Assembly (NCBI GenBank): GCA_963761975.1
Contig: CAVXIR010000002.1
Span: 2,480,001 to 2,544,000, forward strand
Source of the DNA: JAMQPK01 sp963761975
Lineage (GTDB): Bacteria; Acidobacteriota; Vicinamibacteria; Vicinamibacterales; JAMQPK01
Length of the DNA stretch: 64,000 nt
Direction: 5' to 3'
The notes beneath the pieces are model-generated. The model saw nothing but the letters and a program-made list of their open reading frames with translations. It was not told where the DNA came from and ran no database searches. Position numbers and translations under genes: made by a program. Shown here one piece after another: positions 38,765-48,576 of the stretch; the stretch's first letter is position 1; the number at the start of each line of letters is the position of its first letter.

Positions 38765-39310
38765 TCAGAAGCCCGTCGCGACCCCGAACCGGAACGCGCG
38801 TGACGGCCGAAGCGGACGGTCGGTCGAACCTGTTAGTGGCACAAACACTTCGCCGATCGCGTTGATCTTCAATTTTCGGTCGATCCACAAGGGCGCGGTG
38901 ACTCCAAATGTTGCGTCCCACTCCAACCTGTGGGTACTGGGATGTGTTACGGACCTGCTGGCGGCGCGCAGCATGGCGCGCGTGGCGCCTTGTGACAGGA
39001 ATAATGGAAGCGGATCGCCTCGTCGCCCGAAGAGACCAGCTGACAAGGCGAAGCCGCCGGAAGTGTGGAACGTGACTGTGTGGCCAATCGCCGATCGTGG
39101 GATCTCGCTGCCGCTCGCAGGGGGTTCCCACCAACTTGAACTCTTAATCGACTCGATCGATCGGCCGCTGGATTCAGGCACAGTTTCCTTGAAGAGTCGA
39201 AGTGGGGGTGGAGGGGCAGGCAGCGGAGCTGACGCAATGTCGGTCTGTGCGCTGGCCATCCCAGGCGCGGCAAGACACGTCACAAGGAGCAGCCTGAGCG
39301 ATCTATGCAC
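38765..39310 (-). CDS. Secreted protein, unknown function
   Basis: A 181-residue protein. The signal peptide is residues 1-22 (LRLLLVTCLAAPGMASAQ). A Pro-rich stretch follows (PLPAPPPPLRLF), then Gly/aromatic strands (FHTSGGFALSAGLFG, WDATFGVTAPLWIDRKLK) and an ending VPLTGSTDRPLRPSRAFRFG then VATGF. The alternating strands and terminal Phe could be an outer-membrane barrel, but it is short. No family was recognised. Confidence 0.55.
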   Translation of the reverse strand: MHRSLRLLLVTCLAAPGMASAQTDIASAPLPAPPPPLRLFKETVPESSGRSIESIKSSSWWEPPASGSEIPRSAIGHTVTFHTSGGFALSAGLFGRRGDPLPLFLSQGATRAMLRAASRSVTHPSTHRLEWDATFGVTAPLWIDRKLKINAIGEVFVPLTGSTDRPLRPSRAFRFGVATGF

Positions 39311-39574
39311 CGCGACTTTAGACGCCCCACATAGACTCCTGGCCGTCTGTGGGGTCGGATGTCTCTGGTGACCGCTGCCAGGCCCGTGTGAGGGGCCCCA
39401 AAAGAGAGTTCCAGGGCGGTGGTCGTCCGATAAGTTTTAGGGGCGCTGGAGGAAAAAAGCGCCTTCTGAGACCGAGGCACCATGGCCAGAATCAACGTCT
39501 TCGGAGGCAGGACCATCGGAAGGCCTCTGGGTCAATGCAACGGGTTCGCCGGTCCGCAAAGGTTAACCTGTGAC

Positions 39575-40004
39575 ATGAAACCAAGGCTGTCGATTGCATT
39601 CTGCGTCTTATGCGCCGTCTTGGTCGCGTGTGACGCGACGGCACCTTCCCGCACGACGTCGAATCTCTCGGGTCAATGGACGGGTATACGGGGCAGGGGA
39701 CACCTATTCAGTTCAGTGTCTCGCAAGAGCAGCGTGTCACGGCTACTACTATCGAATACGCCTTTAACGGCTGTACCGGATCCAAGGGTTTTTCTGATTT
39801 GCATCTGGAGATCGTTCCGGGAGCTTCCGGTCGATCACCGCTCCACGGTTGTCACTACGAATCCAGCGCGTCAGGTACCACAAGATCGCACGGAGATTGG
39901 TGGCTATTTCAGGTACTCCCACGTCAGCACACGGTTCAGTCTTTTTTTTGGGCTTTTCGAGCTGCGGAGTTGGTGGTGGTGCATGGGTGGCTACCAAACG
40001 TTAA
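39575..40004 (+). pseudogene. Lipoprotein gene broken by two frameshifts
   Basis: From ATG 39575 a lipoprotein signal is clear (LSIAFCVLCAVLVACDATA, lipobox VAC), followed by NLSGQWTG. Near 39685 homology moves to another frame (QGTPIQFSVSQEQRVTAT, IEYAFNGCTGSKGFSDLHL). It moves again near 39800-39930 to a third frame, GSVFFLGFSSCGVGGGAWVA then TKR and stop at 40004. The pattern, beta strands with F-N-G-C and a final G-x-W-x-A-x-R, is that of small acidobacterial lipoproteins of unknown function. The shifts are both -1. Confidence 0.6.
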
Positions 40005-40337
40005 TTGCCCGGCTGGTCGCCGTCGGCTAGAACTCGTTGCCACCTCGGGACGCTGTGATGCTGAAAGTCAAAAGAGTTTTGACAAGGAATCGCCCTTCTG
40101 CTCGTCCCACTCAGATCCGAGCGGCAGATTTCCATTAAAGCCAAGCCATCAGGACCACATCGGCGCCATCGTCGCGCCTAAACGCTGGGCTGTGTTCACA
40201 CCGTTTCGCGGGATTGCACACAAGCGTGACGCAGCTATGGTGTCTTGCACGCAACATCTTGACTACCGCCCGAACGAGATTTAGAAGGGAAGAACCGCTC
40301 GACTCTCGCACAGGGATGCTGCTCGCGCCCTTCGAGA

Positions 40338-40396
40338 GTAAAGGCCGGCGTTGACTTGATTCCACACAAACTCAACGCCGGCCGGAGCCCTTTACA
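40338..40396 (+). repeat. Long hairpin, 12-bp perfect stem
   Basis: GGCCGGCGTTGA (40343-40354) is the exact reverse complement of TCAACGCCGGCC (40372-40383) around a 17-base loop. An outer pairing of AGTAAAGG with CCCTTTAC is possible. It lies just before a ligase remnant and may be a terminator, a repeat of mobile origin, or the fold of an RNA. Confidence 0.6.
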
Positions 40397-40436
40397 GTTT
40401 ACAAAGAGCCGCGCGTTGTCGAACCATACTGAGCCG

Positions 40437-40600
40437 ATGCTGCGGATCATGCCGATGCGCCTGGCCCGCCTTCCCGAAGCCTTCAGTCATCCGGACGAGA
40501 CCTTCGAGTTGAAGCATGACGGCTTTCGCGCGCTCGCCGAGGTGCGCGGCACCGCTGCACGCTGACATCGCGCAACGGCAAGACCTTTGAAATGCATCGT
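40437..40600 (+). pseudogene. ATP-dependent DNA ligase remnant 2
   Basis: MLRIMPMRLARLPEAFSHPD then TFELKHDGFRALAEV is the adenylation-domain start, and here the K-x-D-G motif (KHDG) is present. The frame stops at 40563, but the next frame carries TLTSRNGKTFEMH (the following motif), so the break is a frameshift plus loss of everything downstream. It is similar to remnant 1 at 31847. Confidence 0.65.
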
Positions 40601-40668
40601 GAAGCGTTCCTGCTTCAGCCGGGGTGGTTTCTCCATATGATTGATGATGAATCCGCTAATGTGTCCCA

Positions 40669-43078
40669 TCAGACACGAGGCGGATCCGTTTCTCTCGCAA
40701 AATGCCGATGCTTCGCCATTGCCATGATGAAGTCTCCGCTAGCGCTCGCATCTGAGGCGACGATCAGGCCAGGATCCGGCTGTCCGTCGGGCAATGCCGT
40801 GTCGATACCGCACGCCTTGAGTAGCTGCCGGCCTGCACCGAACGCCAGAATCGGTTTGCAATGCCGATACTGGTCCTTGATGAATTCCAACACCCGGCCG
40901 TCGCTGAGAAGTGCGTCGATGGCCTCGGAGCCGTCGGGTAACACCAAGGCGTCATGCAGAACGGCCGGCGCCGCTTCAAGACTCACATCAACCTCGATGT
41001 GATCGCCGGCGGTCGGCTGCACCGAGCCGAGCGTCGTGGATACGAAGCGCGAAACCGCACCTTCGTTGGTCAGTTGATCGGCGAGTGCCACGAGTGCGGT
41101 ACCTTCACACCCGTCCGCCACGAGTATCGCCACTCGCCGCGTGCGAATACTGCCGTCGCCAGGTCTTGCAAACAATGAGAGCGCAGGCGAAACGGACACC
41201 TCTGGTTTGACGTCGCGTGTCAGGACCTTCGGCATCGGCGCAGGCATCTCGCGCATGCCGAGCCCCTCCGCCACGCCTCGGGCGAGTTCTGCGGCGACAT
41301 TCATCAAGCCAGACACCATGCGCTCACGAACCGCTGACGTTTGCACGCGAGAGAGCTCGAAACGGAAAGCATTGATGATGTGTTGCTTCTCGACGTCTGT
41401 CTGACTCTTCCAGAACAACGTCGCCTGCGTGTAGTGATCTGCGAACCGCTCAGCCTTTCCGCGGACCTTGTGATCGCCATCCTCGCAAGGTTCCGGAAAC
41501 GAGACGAAGCCGGCCGCGCCGGCCTGGAACGGACATCCACCTCCCAGCGAGTTGGGTTCGTACCAGCACACGGCCGCGGTGAATCGCCTGACGGTGCATG
41601 CCCTCGCGCTGATTGTTGTGAACTTGCGCGATCGGCGCGTTGATCGGAATTTCATGGAAGTTGGGACCGCCGAGCCGTGAGATCTGCGTGTCGACATACG
41701 AGTGAATGCGACCCGCCAGTAGCGGATCGTTCGTAAAGTCGATCCCTGGAACAACATGGGCGACGCAGAACGCCACTTGTTCCGTTTCGGCGAAGAAGTT
41801 ATCGGGATTTCTGTTGAGCACGAGTTTGCCTACGGGCACGATCGGGACGAGCTCTTCCGGGACGATCTTCGTAGCGTCGAGCACATCGAACGTGAAATCT
41901 TCTGCCTGCTCCTCGGTAAAGATCTGTAAGCCCAGTTCGTACTCCGGATACGCGCCGGCTTCGATGGCTTCCCAGAGATCGCGGCGGTGAAAGTCGGGGT
42001 CGGCTCCCGAAATCTTCACGGCTTCGTCCCAGACGAGCGAGTGCGTGCCCGCTCGGGGCGACCAATGGAACTTGACGAAGCTCGACTTGCCTTGGGCGTT
42101 GACCAGGCGATACGTGTGCACGCCAAACCCTTGCATAGTGCGATAGCTGCGCGGGATGGCGCGATCGGACATCGCCCACATCAGCATGTGAGTAATCTCG
42201 GGCATCAGCGACGCGAAGTCCCAGAACGTGTCGTGCGCCGTGCCGGCCTGGGGCATGGCGAAATGAGGCTCCGGCTTCGCCGCGTGCACCAGATCAGGAA
42301 ACTTCATCGCGTCCTGGATGAAGAACACTGGAATGTTGTTCCCGACCAGATCCCAGTTGCCTTCGTCTGTGTAGAACTTGACGGCAAATCCGCGCACGTC
42401 GCGCGCCGTGTCCGTCGATCCACGTTCACCGACCACCGTCGAGAAACGTACGAACACCGGCGTCTGCTTCCCGACTTCCTCGAACAGTGAGGCGCGCGTA
42501 TGTTCCTTGAGTGACTTCGTGCATTCGAAAAAGCCGTGCGCGGCCGAGCCACGTGCGTGAACGATACGTTCGGGGATGCGCTCGTGATCGAAATGGGTGA
42601 TCTTCTCGCGGAGGATGAAGTCCTCAAGCAGCGTGGGACCGCGCAAGCCCGTCTTGAGCGAGTGTTGATTGTCAGCTACCGGCACGCCCTGATTGGTGGT
42701 CAGGGCCCGGTCGGTGGAGTCCACGCGCACCCGATCCAACGGACCTACGGTGGGATTCTTGCCTATGTTCGGCCCGCCGCTCCCGACTTTGTCAGACGCG
42801 TTCAATTCGGTGACGGTGCTAGCACCGACGATGGGATCAGTGGGCTTCACGGACGGTCCCTCAGGCGGGGCGAGCGCGGCGTCGGGATCGTATTCGGCAC
42901 CCTTGTTCGGATTGAACGGGAAGGCAGACGCTAAATCCTGCGTACCGGCAACCTTCTCCGCCAACACGTCGCCAGCTCCAGAGGAGTCAGGGGCAGCGGG
43001 ACCGCTAACGGTGGCGCGGCTATTACGCGCGGTGCTCTTCTTTTTCGGAGTCGTCTTTGGACGCGTGGACTTGGCCAT
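40669..43078 (-). pseudogene. katE: Large-subunit clade 2 catalase (HPII/KatE type) with one frameshift
   Basis: A large heme catalase that converts H2O2 to water and oxygen. An N-terminal Lys/Ser-rich extension (1-60) precedes the core. Catalytic His174 is in RIVHARGSAAHG, distal Asn near 247-248 in GNNIPVFFIQD, and proximal Tyr461 in RIHSYVDTQISRLGGPNF. Near 41570 the frame breaks. One frame reads GRVLVRTQLAG and stops at 41450. The other reads WYEPNSLGGGCPFQAG and continues to 40669, including the C-terminal DJ-1/PfpI-like flavodoxin fold typical of HPII (RRVAILVADGCEG). Removing one base would give about 802 residues. The heme core survives, but the product is cut short. Confidence 0.85.
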
Positions 43079-43091
43079 AAAGAATCTCGTG

Positions 43092-43310
43092 CTAGACAGA
43101 GGGCCTATTAATAGGCGTGACTTGCCGCGGTGTCGGATCGCAAGGTCGCATCACTACCTTGATGAACTGGTCTTGTTTCTCACGAAACGTGCGGTGCACC
43201 AGCGGCGCAAAGTCGAGCGTCACACGATGCGTGATGATGAACGAGGGATCGATCTCGCCGCGTTCCACGCGCGCGAGAAGGCCAGGCAGATACGATCCGT
43301 GTCTAAAACG
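43092..43310 (-). pseudogene. C-terminal fragment of a zinc alcohol/formaldehyde dehydrogenase
   Basis: About 70 residues: YLPGLLARVERGEIDPSFII, THRVTLDFAPLVHRTF, and REKQDQFIKVVMRP. This is the last alpha/beta piece of medium-chain dehydrogenases (the -EIDPSFIITH- and KVV(L/M)-P ends). The zinc and NAD domains are absent, and the 5' boundary is near 43310. It reads like a remnant cut off upstream of katE. Confidence 0.65.
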
Positions 43311-43600
43311 GCGTCGTCCTGGCACCGTCGTACCACGCATCGAGCAAGGCGCGCAAGGATCTCACCACGCGACCATTCCGCAGCTGCGAAGAAGCAACAC
43401 TAGTATCAACGTCGCGAGGATTGAGACGACAATCGATCCAAAACACCCTAACCGACTCGAGTAGAAGCCGAACATTTTGCCTGTGCGAGACTCCTGTCGT
43501 CGCGCGTCATTTGAGGCCAGACCACGACGTTCAAACCGTTGGAACGTGGAGAACCGACACCCACCCTGATGCGGCTCGGTTCTCCCGTTTGTGAAACCGC

Positions 43601-44344
43601 TTAACGCAGTACGTTGCGCCCGCCGTACCCGGTGAATTCGCGCTCCAGCTCACTGGCGTGCGCTTGGTCTTTCGCGCGCGTGCCAAGGACGATGCCGCCC
43701 GCTTTGAGACCGCGCTCGTACTCCGCGGCGCGATCCTCTGGGATGCCCGCGCCGATGAGCGCCCCGACGAGCGTTCCGGTCGCGCCGCCGGCACCCGCGC
43801 CGGCGATAGCCCCCGCGAGCGGGCCCGCGACGATGAGGCCGATGCCGGGAACGGCAATCGCTGTGGCCGTCGCCACCAGTGCACCGACCGCGGCGCCGAC
43901 TCCAAGGCCGATCCCGCCGCCGATGCCTGCGCCTTCGGCCGCCTGGGAACCTTCCTTGAATTCCTGCCCGGGCTTCACGTCGCCAAAATGGCGCTTTCGC
44001 GTGGCATCCGACATCATCACGCTGATGTCGTCCGCCTTGTATCCGTGGCGTGTCGTCAAGTTCTGATACGCCTCGCCGGCGGCGTCGGGGGTGTCGTATA
44101 GCCCCGTGACCAGATTCTTGTTCGACCAGCCGGCGTCAGAGGTGCGCGATCCGGGGCTTCCTATCGCGTCATTCTGTGCCTGGCGTTTGCGCCCCTCGGC
44201 ATTCTCGCGTTCACCTTCGCGCTCGAGAGACCTATTCCCTGTGGTCGCCCCGACGCCATCTTTCACGGCGCCCTTCACTCGTTGTCCAAACGCTGACACT
44301 TCTTCTGCAACTGAACCGTCAGGACGCGTCTTTTCGTTATCCAT
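43601..44344 (-). CDS. CsbD-like plus GSP17M-like stress protein with glycine zipper
   Basis: A 247-residue protein starting at ATG 44344 after GAGGGTGATC. Residues 15-55 resemble a CsbD helix (FGQRVKGAVKDGVGATTGNR). After a polar linker comes a GSP17M/YflT-like domain (TGLYDTPDAAGEAYQNLT, ADDISVMMSDA). A Gly/Ala-rich glycine-zipper hairpin follows (GGGIGLGVGAAVGALVATAT, LIVAGPLAGAIAGAGAGGAT), then a C-terminal repeat of the alpha/beta core (AAEYERGLKAGGIVLGTRAK). Such proteins accumulate in general and oxidative stress, and the glycine zipper may insert in or oligomerise at membranes. It neighbours DUF892 and katE, suggesting a stress regulon. Confidence 0.75.
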   Translation of the reverse strand: MDNEKTRPDGSVAEEVSAFGQRVKGAVKDGVGATTGNRSLEREGERENAEGRKRQAQNDAIGSPGSRTSDAGWSNKNLVTGLYDTPDAAGEAYQNLTTRHGYKADDISVMMSDATRKRHFGDVKPGQEFKEGSQAAEGAGIGGGIGLGVGAAVGALVATATAIAVPGIGLIVAGPLAGAIAGAGAGGATGTLVGALIGAGIPEDRAAEYERGLKAGGIVLGTRAKDQAHASELEREFTGYGGRNVLR

Positions 44345-44456
44345 GATCACCCTCTTCAATCTGTTCTACACACGCGTGGCCAGGATGGCGCAACGCGCCG
44401 TACCCGTTTACCGAACACGAAACACGCTGACGCCCTGTCCCGCTGGCGACTCGCGC

Positions 44457-45014
44457 TCACTGCTTCCTGGCGCGCCCGGTTTGTGAGCTGGACTGATGGG
44501 CCGCCAGATCCTCTTCATTGCCCGCGTTCATCAGCGCGTCGCGGTTGACCCTTGACTTGGCTATTTGCGTCAGTTTGTCGTTTGCGGCCTTTTCCTCGTC
44601 GAGTGTCTGTCCGAGCAGGTCTTTCGCATCACGCTCGCCCAGAAGCTCCGCGAAGTACGCCAGTGTTCCGTACGAAGCAATCTCGTAGTGTTCAACCTTT
44701 TGCGCGCCACCGATCAGGGCGGCATCCAGGATCGCGCCCTCCAGCTCTTCCATCGCCTTTTTCCCCTCCTCGACGATGCCTTGGATCCCCTCGCATTTCT
44801 TGCCGCGAGCCGTCTCGCCAAGACTCAGAAACACTTTTTCAAGCCGAGTGACTTGCTTTTCCGTCTCCTGAAGGTGGCCGGTGAAAGCCTCTTGTAGTTC
44901 TGGAGCGCTGGCCTCTTTTGCCATCTTCGCGAGCGCGCGCGTCAGTTGCTTTTCGCCGTCATACATGTCGCGTAGTTCTTCCACGAATAGTTCTCGTAAG
45001 GATTGGGCTGCCAT
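44457..45014 (-). CDS. DUF892 (YciF-like) ferritin-like protein
   Basis: A 185-residue all-helical protein with the DUF892 pattern: LRELFVEELRDMYDGEKQL near residues 6-24, then HLQETEKQVTRLEKVF, EHYEIASYGTL and LLGQTLDEEKAANDKLT. The E-x(4-6)-E/H spacing is the ferritin-like di-iron four-helix bundle. YciF-type proteins are induced by osmotic and oxidative stress, with uncertain enzymatic role. ATG 45014 follows AGGAGGTGTCA. It is cytoplasmic and sits between the CsbD/GSP17M gene and the MEDS gene on the same strand. Confidence 0.88.
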   Translation of the reverse strand: MAAQSLRELFVEELRDMYDGEKQLTRALAKMAKEASAPELQEAFTGHLQETEKQVTRLEKVFLSLGETARGKKCEGIQGIVEEGKKAMEELEGAILDAALIGGAQKVEHYEIASYGTLAYFAELLGERDAKDLLGQTLDEEKAANDKLTQIAKSRVNRDALMNAGNEEDLAAHQSSSQTGRARKQ

Positions 45015-45058
45015 TGACACCTCCTAAAACACTCGCTCAAACGCGGCACGCGAATTGG

Positions 45059-45634
45059 TCACACACCATTCGCCGCGTTACCGTCTGCCGAAACAACGTG
45101 CGTGTGATGGCTGCAGATGGCCTCGCGGCTAGCATCCTTGACAAAGTGGCCCATCGCATATCCACACAAAAGAGAAAAGGCCTGAGTCTGGGCCAACTGA
45201 TTCCAGAGCATTTCAAGATGGATTGCCGCGTCTTGCTTGCCAGTGCTCCAGAGGACGTCGACCATCTGACCAAATATGCGAACAGTGCAGTCTTCGCGAC
45301 CGCGACAAGCCCTCGCGATTACTTCGCACATGCTGTCATTGAACTTTCGCGCATCGGGCTCCCCGTTCACCATGAACGCGGACAGTGTGTCCTTGGCATC
45401 GAGCAACAGAAGATCATTCGAACGCTGCAGTTGCACGACATCCAATGATCGCGCTATGAGTTCACGCACGAGGGCTCCGCGGAAGACGGGCGTCGCAACA
45501 ACGATTCCCGGGCTCCCGCTCATGAATCCGTCGCTGAGGAATGTTGCGACGATCCGGGCGAGAGATCTCTCGTTTTCGTAGAAGCGCACCGCGTGATACT
45601 GAGGAGTTGAAGCCGAGCGAGAAGTCTGTTTCAT
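45059..45634 (-). CDS. MEDS-domain sensor protein (DcmR-like)
   Basis: A 191-residue single MEDS domain (methanogen/methylotroph DcmR sensory domain). HAVRFYENERSLARIVATFL is the family N-terminus. PGIVVATPVFRGALV, NDLLLLDAKDTLSAFMV and MVDVLWSTGKQDAAIHLEML follow. It has no HTH of its own, so it could signal by binding a partner such as a kinase, possibly the two-component genes at 46-48 kb on the opposite strand. It is probably cytoplasmic and the ligand is unknown. Confidence 0.8.
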   Translation of the reverse strand: MKQTSRSASTPQYHAVRFYENERSLARIVATFLSDGFMSGSPGIVVATPVFRGALVRELIARSLDVVQLQRSNDLLLLDAKDTLSAFMVNGEPDARKFNDSMCEVIARACRGREDCTVRIFGQMVDVLWSTGKQDAAIHLEMLWNQLAQTQAFSLLCGYAMGHFVKDASREAICSHHTHVVSADGNAANGV

Positions 45635-46048
45635 TCGGACACCCGAGACTGCTGCGCTTGGAAGAAACTCATTTGACCGTCCCCCAAAGTAGAACGCAGC
45701 GCCGTTCTGTGCAATTGGGAGAAAGAGCAGGCGGTACGGGTTTCCCCTAAGCTACTGGCGCGAGCGGTAGCGGAATCTGTGAGCCTGCGCGTCCGACGGT
45801 CACGAGGTACCTTGCCCGCAGAGTAGGACAGCGTCAAACATCCGTTGTGAAGTCAGAGAGATGGTGTGGAGAGCCGGAGCATTCGCGCGTACGGCATCAA
45901 CTCCAATGAATGGAGCATCTTACAGGGCAAAAGCGAAAGGTTCTGGAGCCAAGGCTCTCAGTGAGCCGGGCTCGGCCGGACGCCAGCCTTTCGCATTGTC
46001 GGGTTTCGTATTGACCCCACAGGGCTTTGCGCTTGACCATAACATGCC
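45635..46048. other. Intergenic region between the MEDS gene and the response regulator
   Basis: About 410 bases between divergent genes. I see no gene and no strong hairpin. Promoters for the MEDS gene (reverse) and for the two-component operon (forward) probably lie here. Confidence 0.4.
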
Positions 46049-46486
46049 ATGTCGCGTCGGAGCGGTCCGATCCTCCTCGTTGAAGATAACCCCGACACCC
46101 GGAATGCTGTCGTGGCCTTCTTCGAACTGGAGGGTTTGACGGTCGTCACCGCGACCGACGGAGCAGAGGCGATTGGTCAGCTCGAAGCTGGCTTGCGGCC
46201 AAGCGTGATGCTGGTTGACCTCATGCTGCCGGAGGTCACTGGCTGGGACCTGCTGCAACACCTGCGGGAAGAACCTGAACTGCGCGAGATTCCGACAGTG
46301 GTCATAACCGCTTTCCCCCGGGAGACTCTCCGAGTCGTAGCAGATGCCGTCTTGCATAAGCCCTTCGACTATGATCGATTGCTGGATACGGTTCTCGGTC
46401 TGATCGAGCCTGGCTCTCGTCGCAGTTCCCACGGGGAGCATATGCAGCTCAAATCGAGCAAATGGAAGCCAACAACTCCGCACTAA
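46049..46486 (+). CDS. Single-domain response regulator
   Basis: A 145-residue receiver with no output domain. Acidic pocket D13 in LLVEDNPDTR, phosphoacceptor D57 in VMLVDLMLPEVTG, and conserved Lys near residue 105 in LHKPFDYDRLL. Its end overlaps the start of the PAS kinase by 25 bases, so it is likely co-translated and phosphorylated by that kinase or passes phosphate on. Relatives act as phosphate shuttles. Confidence 0.88.
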   Translation: MSRRSGPILLVEDNPDTRNAVVAFFELEGLTVVTATDGAEAIGQLEAGLRPSVMLVDLMLPEVTGWDLLQHLREEPELREIPTVVITAFPRETLRVVADAVLHKPFDYDRLLDTVLGLIEPGSRRSSHGEHMQLKSSKWKPTTPH

Positions 46487-47664
46487 CGCTGCCGGATTCC
46501 ACCGAGAGTGAGCTTCGCGGCCGGCTCGCGGCCATCGTCGATTCCTCCGACGACGCCATCGTGAGCAAATCGCTGGATGGCATCATCACCTCATGGAATC
46601 GAGGCGCCGAGCGGATTTTTGGCTACACATCCGCCGAGGCGGTTGGGCAGCGTATTCTCCTGATCATTCCGGAAGAGCGCTGGGCGGAAGAGGATTACGT
46701 GCTCGCTCGTCTCCGTCGGGGCGAGAGAATCGATCATTTCGAGACTATTCGCAAAACCAAAGATGGTCGGCGAATCCCGATTTCTCTGACCGTGTCGCCG
46801 ATCAGGGATGCCCAAGGACACATAATCGGCGCGTCGAAGGTGGCACGCGACATTACTGAGCGCACCGTTGCGCAGCAGGCACTCCAACGCGCGCACGAAG
46901 AGTTAGAGGAACGTATCCGTGAGCGAACTGCCGAGCTGTCAAAGTCAAACGAGACCCTTCGAAGTGAGATAGCGGAGCGGCAGCGCGTCGAGCAGGAGCG
47001 CAATCGACTGCTGACCCGCTTCGTCCTTGCGCAGGAGGACGAGCGCCACCGGATCGCACGCGAGTTGCATGATCAACTCGGACAACAACTGACCGCGCTC
47101 AGATTGACTCTGGAGACGCTCAGATCGTCGGCCGTCGAAAGAACCGAATTTCGCGCACAGGTCGAAACACTACAAGAACTTGCGCGACAGCTCGATCACG
47201 ACATCGCCTTCCGAGTCTGGGAGCTGAGGCCTATCCCGCTTGAGGATGTCGGCCTGCGAGCGGCATTGACGAATTTCGTGCACAACTGGTCTAAACACAG
47301 CGGCATTCGCGTCCAAGTGCACACAGGTCAGTCGACCGACGAGCGCTTGCCTTCGGAGGTCGAGACGATGATCTATCGACTCGCACAGGAAGCTCTGAAC
47401 AATGTCGCCAAGCACGCTCGAGCGGACCGTGTCGATATCGCGCTCGAGCGAAACGCCGCGCAGTTGTCGCTGATCATCGAGGATAACGGTGTTGGTTTTG
47501 ATCCATCTGACACGGACACCCTCGGCGATGGCATCGGACTCACGGGGATGCGCGAGCGCGCCGCGCTGGTTCGTGCTGACTTCCAGATTGAATCGACACC
47601 GAGTCGGGGTACAACGCTTATCGTGCGAGTTCCGATCGCCGCTCCCAACATCCAAGGTGCGTGA
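46462..47664 (+). CDS. PAS-domain histidine kinase (NarX/DesK type)
   Basis: A 400-residue cytoplasmic kinase. One PAS domain spans residues 22-130 (SSDDAIVSKSLDGIITSWN, RIFGYTSAEAVGQRI). A coiled coil follows (about 135-185: EELEERIRERTAELSKSN). The HisKA_3 dimerisation segment has His203 in RIARELHDQLGQQL. The HATPase domain (about 305-395) has EALNNVAKHA, DNGVGFDPSD and GIGLTGMRERAAL. It has no membrane helix, so it senses an internal signal through PAS. It is followed one base later by the NarL regulator, its presumed partner. Confidence 0.9.
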   Translation: MEANNSALTLPDSTESELRGRLAAIVDSSDDAIVSKSLDGIITSWNRGAERIFGYTSAEAVGQRILLIIPEERWAEEDYVLARLRRGERIDHFETIRKTKDGRRIPISLTVSPIRDAQGHIIGASKVARDITERTVAQQALQRAHEELEERIRERTAELSKSNETLRSEIAERQRVEQERNRLLTRFVLAQEDERHRIARELHDQLGQQLTALRLTLETLRSSAVERTEFRAQVETLQELARQLDHDIAFRVWELRPIPLEDVGLRAALTNFVHNWSKHSGIRVQVHTGQSTDERLPSEVETMIYRLAQEALNNVAKHARADRVDIALERNAAQLSLIIEDNGVGFDPSDTDTLGDGIGLTGMRERAALVRADFQIESTPSRGTTLIVRVPIAAPNIQGA

Positions 47665-47665
47665 C

Positions 47666-48322
47666 ATGGCAGTCCCGCTCCGCGTCCTCCTGGCGGATGA
47701 TCACGCGATTGTGCGCCAGGGGTTAAAGTTTCTGATCGATAGTCAACCCGATATGGGAGTCGTCGGCGAAACCGCTGACGGGACTGGCGTCGTTGACCAG
47801 GCAAACGCTCTGAGGCCCGACATCGTCGTAATGGATATCTCGATGCCTGGTATGAACGGTTTAGTCGCAACACGGACATTGAAACGCGTGCAGCCCCACG
47901 TCGCGATTGTTGCTTTAACCCGACATGACGACGATACGTATCTAGAGGAGCTGTTTCGAGCAGGGGCGTCGGGCTACGTACTGAAGCAAAGCGCCCCGTT
48001 AGAACTGCTTCAGGCTATTCGAGCCGTCGCTGCCGGAGGCGTATATCTAGACCCGGCGATGTCCTCGCGCGTTGCCGATGGATTGTTCTCGGGAAAGACA
48101 GAGACCCCGAATCAGCCCTACGCGGCGATCAGCGATAGAGAATCGGAGGTACTGCGGCTGACAGCTGTCGGGCACAGCAACAAGGAGATCGCAGCCCAGC
48201 TGAAGATCAGTGTCAAGACTGTGGAAGTCCACAAAGCGAATGCCATGCGGAAGCTCGGACTGACTGGCCGCGTCGACATAATCCGATACGGTGTCCTGCA
48301 AGGCTGGCTTTACGACACCTAG
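47666..48322 (+). CDS. NarL/FixJ-family response regulator
   Basis: A 218-residue regulator. Receiver: D11-D12 in LLADDHAIVRQG, phosphoacceptor D57 in IVVMDISMPGMNG, Lys near 105 (GYVLKQSAPLE). LuxR-type HTH: ISDRESEVLRLTAVGHSNKE, then IAAQLKISVKTVEVHK in residues about 155-195. ATG 47666 directly follows the kinase stop (TGAC-ATG), so they are co-translated. It likely binds DNA to switch stress or metabolic genes in response to the PAS kinase. Confidence 0.92.
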   Translation: MAVPLRVLLADDHAIVRQGLKFLIDSQPDMGVVGETADGTGVVDQANALRPDIVVMDISMPGMNGLVATRTLKRVQPHVAIVALTRHDDDTYLEELFRAGASGYVLKQSAPLELLQAIRAVAAGGVYLDPAMSSRVADGLFSGKTETPNQPYAAISDRESEVLRLTAVGHSNKEIAAQLKISVKTVEVHKANAMRKLGLTGRVDIIRYGVLQGWLYDT

Positions 48323-48576
48323 TTGTAGACTGCCCGCCGCGACAAAGGGCTCTGCCTCCTCGGCTTCCCAACCGAGTTGCACTCGGCATTACCACGCACA
48401 GCGCTCAACGCGTCCGTGAGTGCGGACCTTTGACAGCGGTATCAACAGCGTAATCTCTGACCCACATAGACAGGGCGCCGCGCTATTACTCGGACGCGAT
48501 CATCGCTCCTCTCCAGCCCAAGGCCCCGCGTCGGCTCACTTATTGCTCTGAAGATCGCAGATGATAGGGAGCGCGA

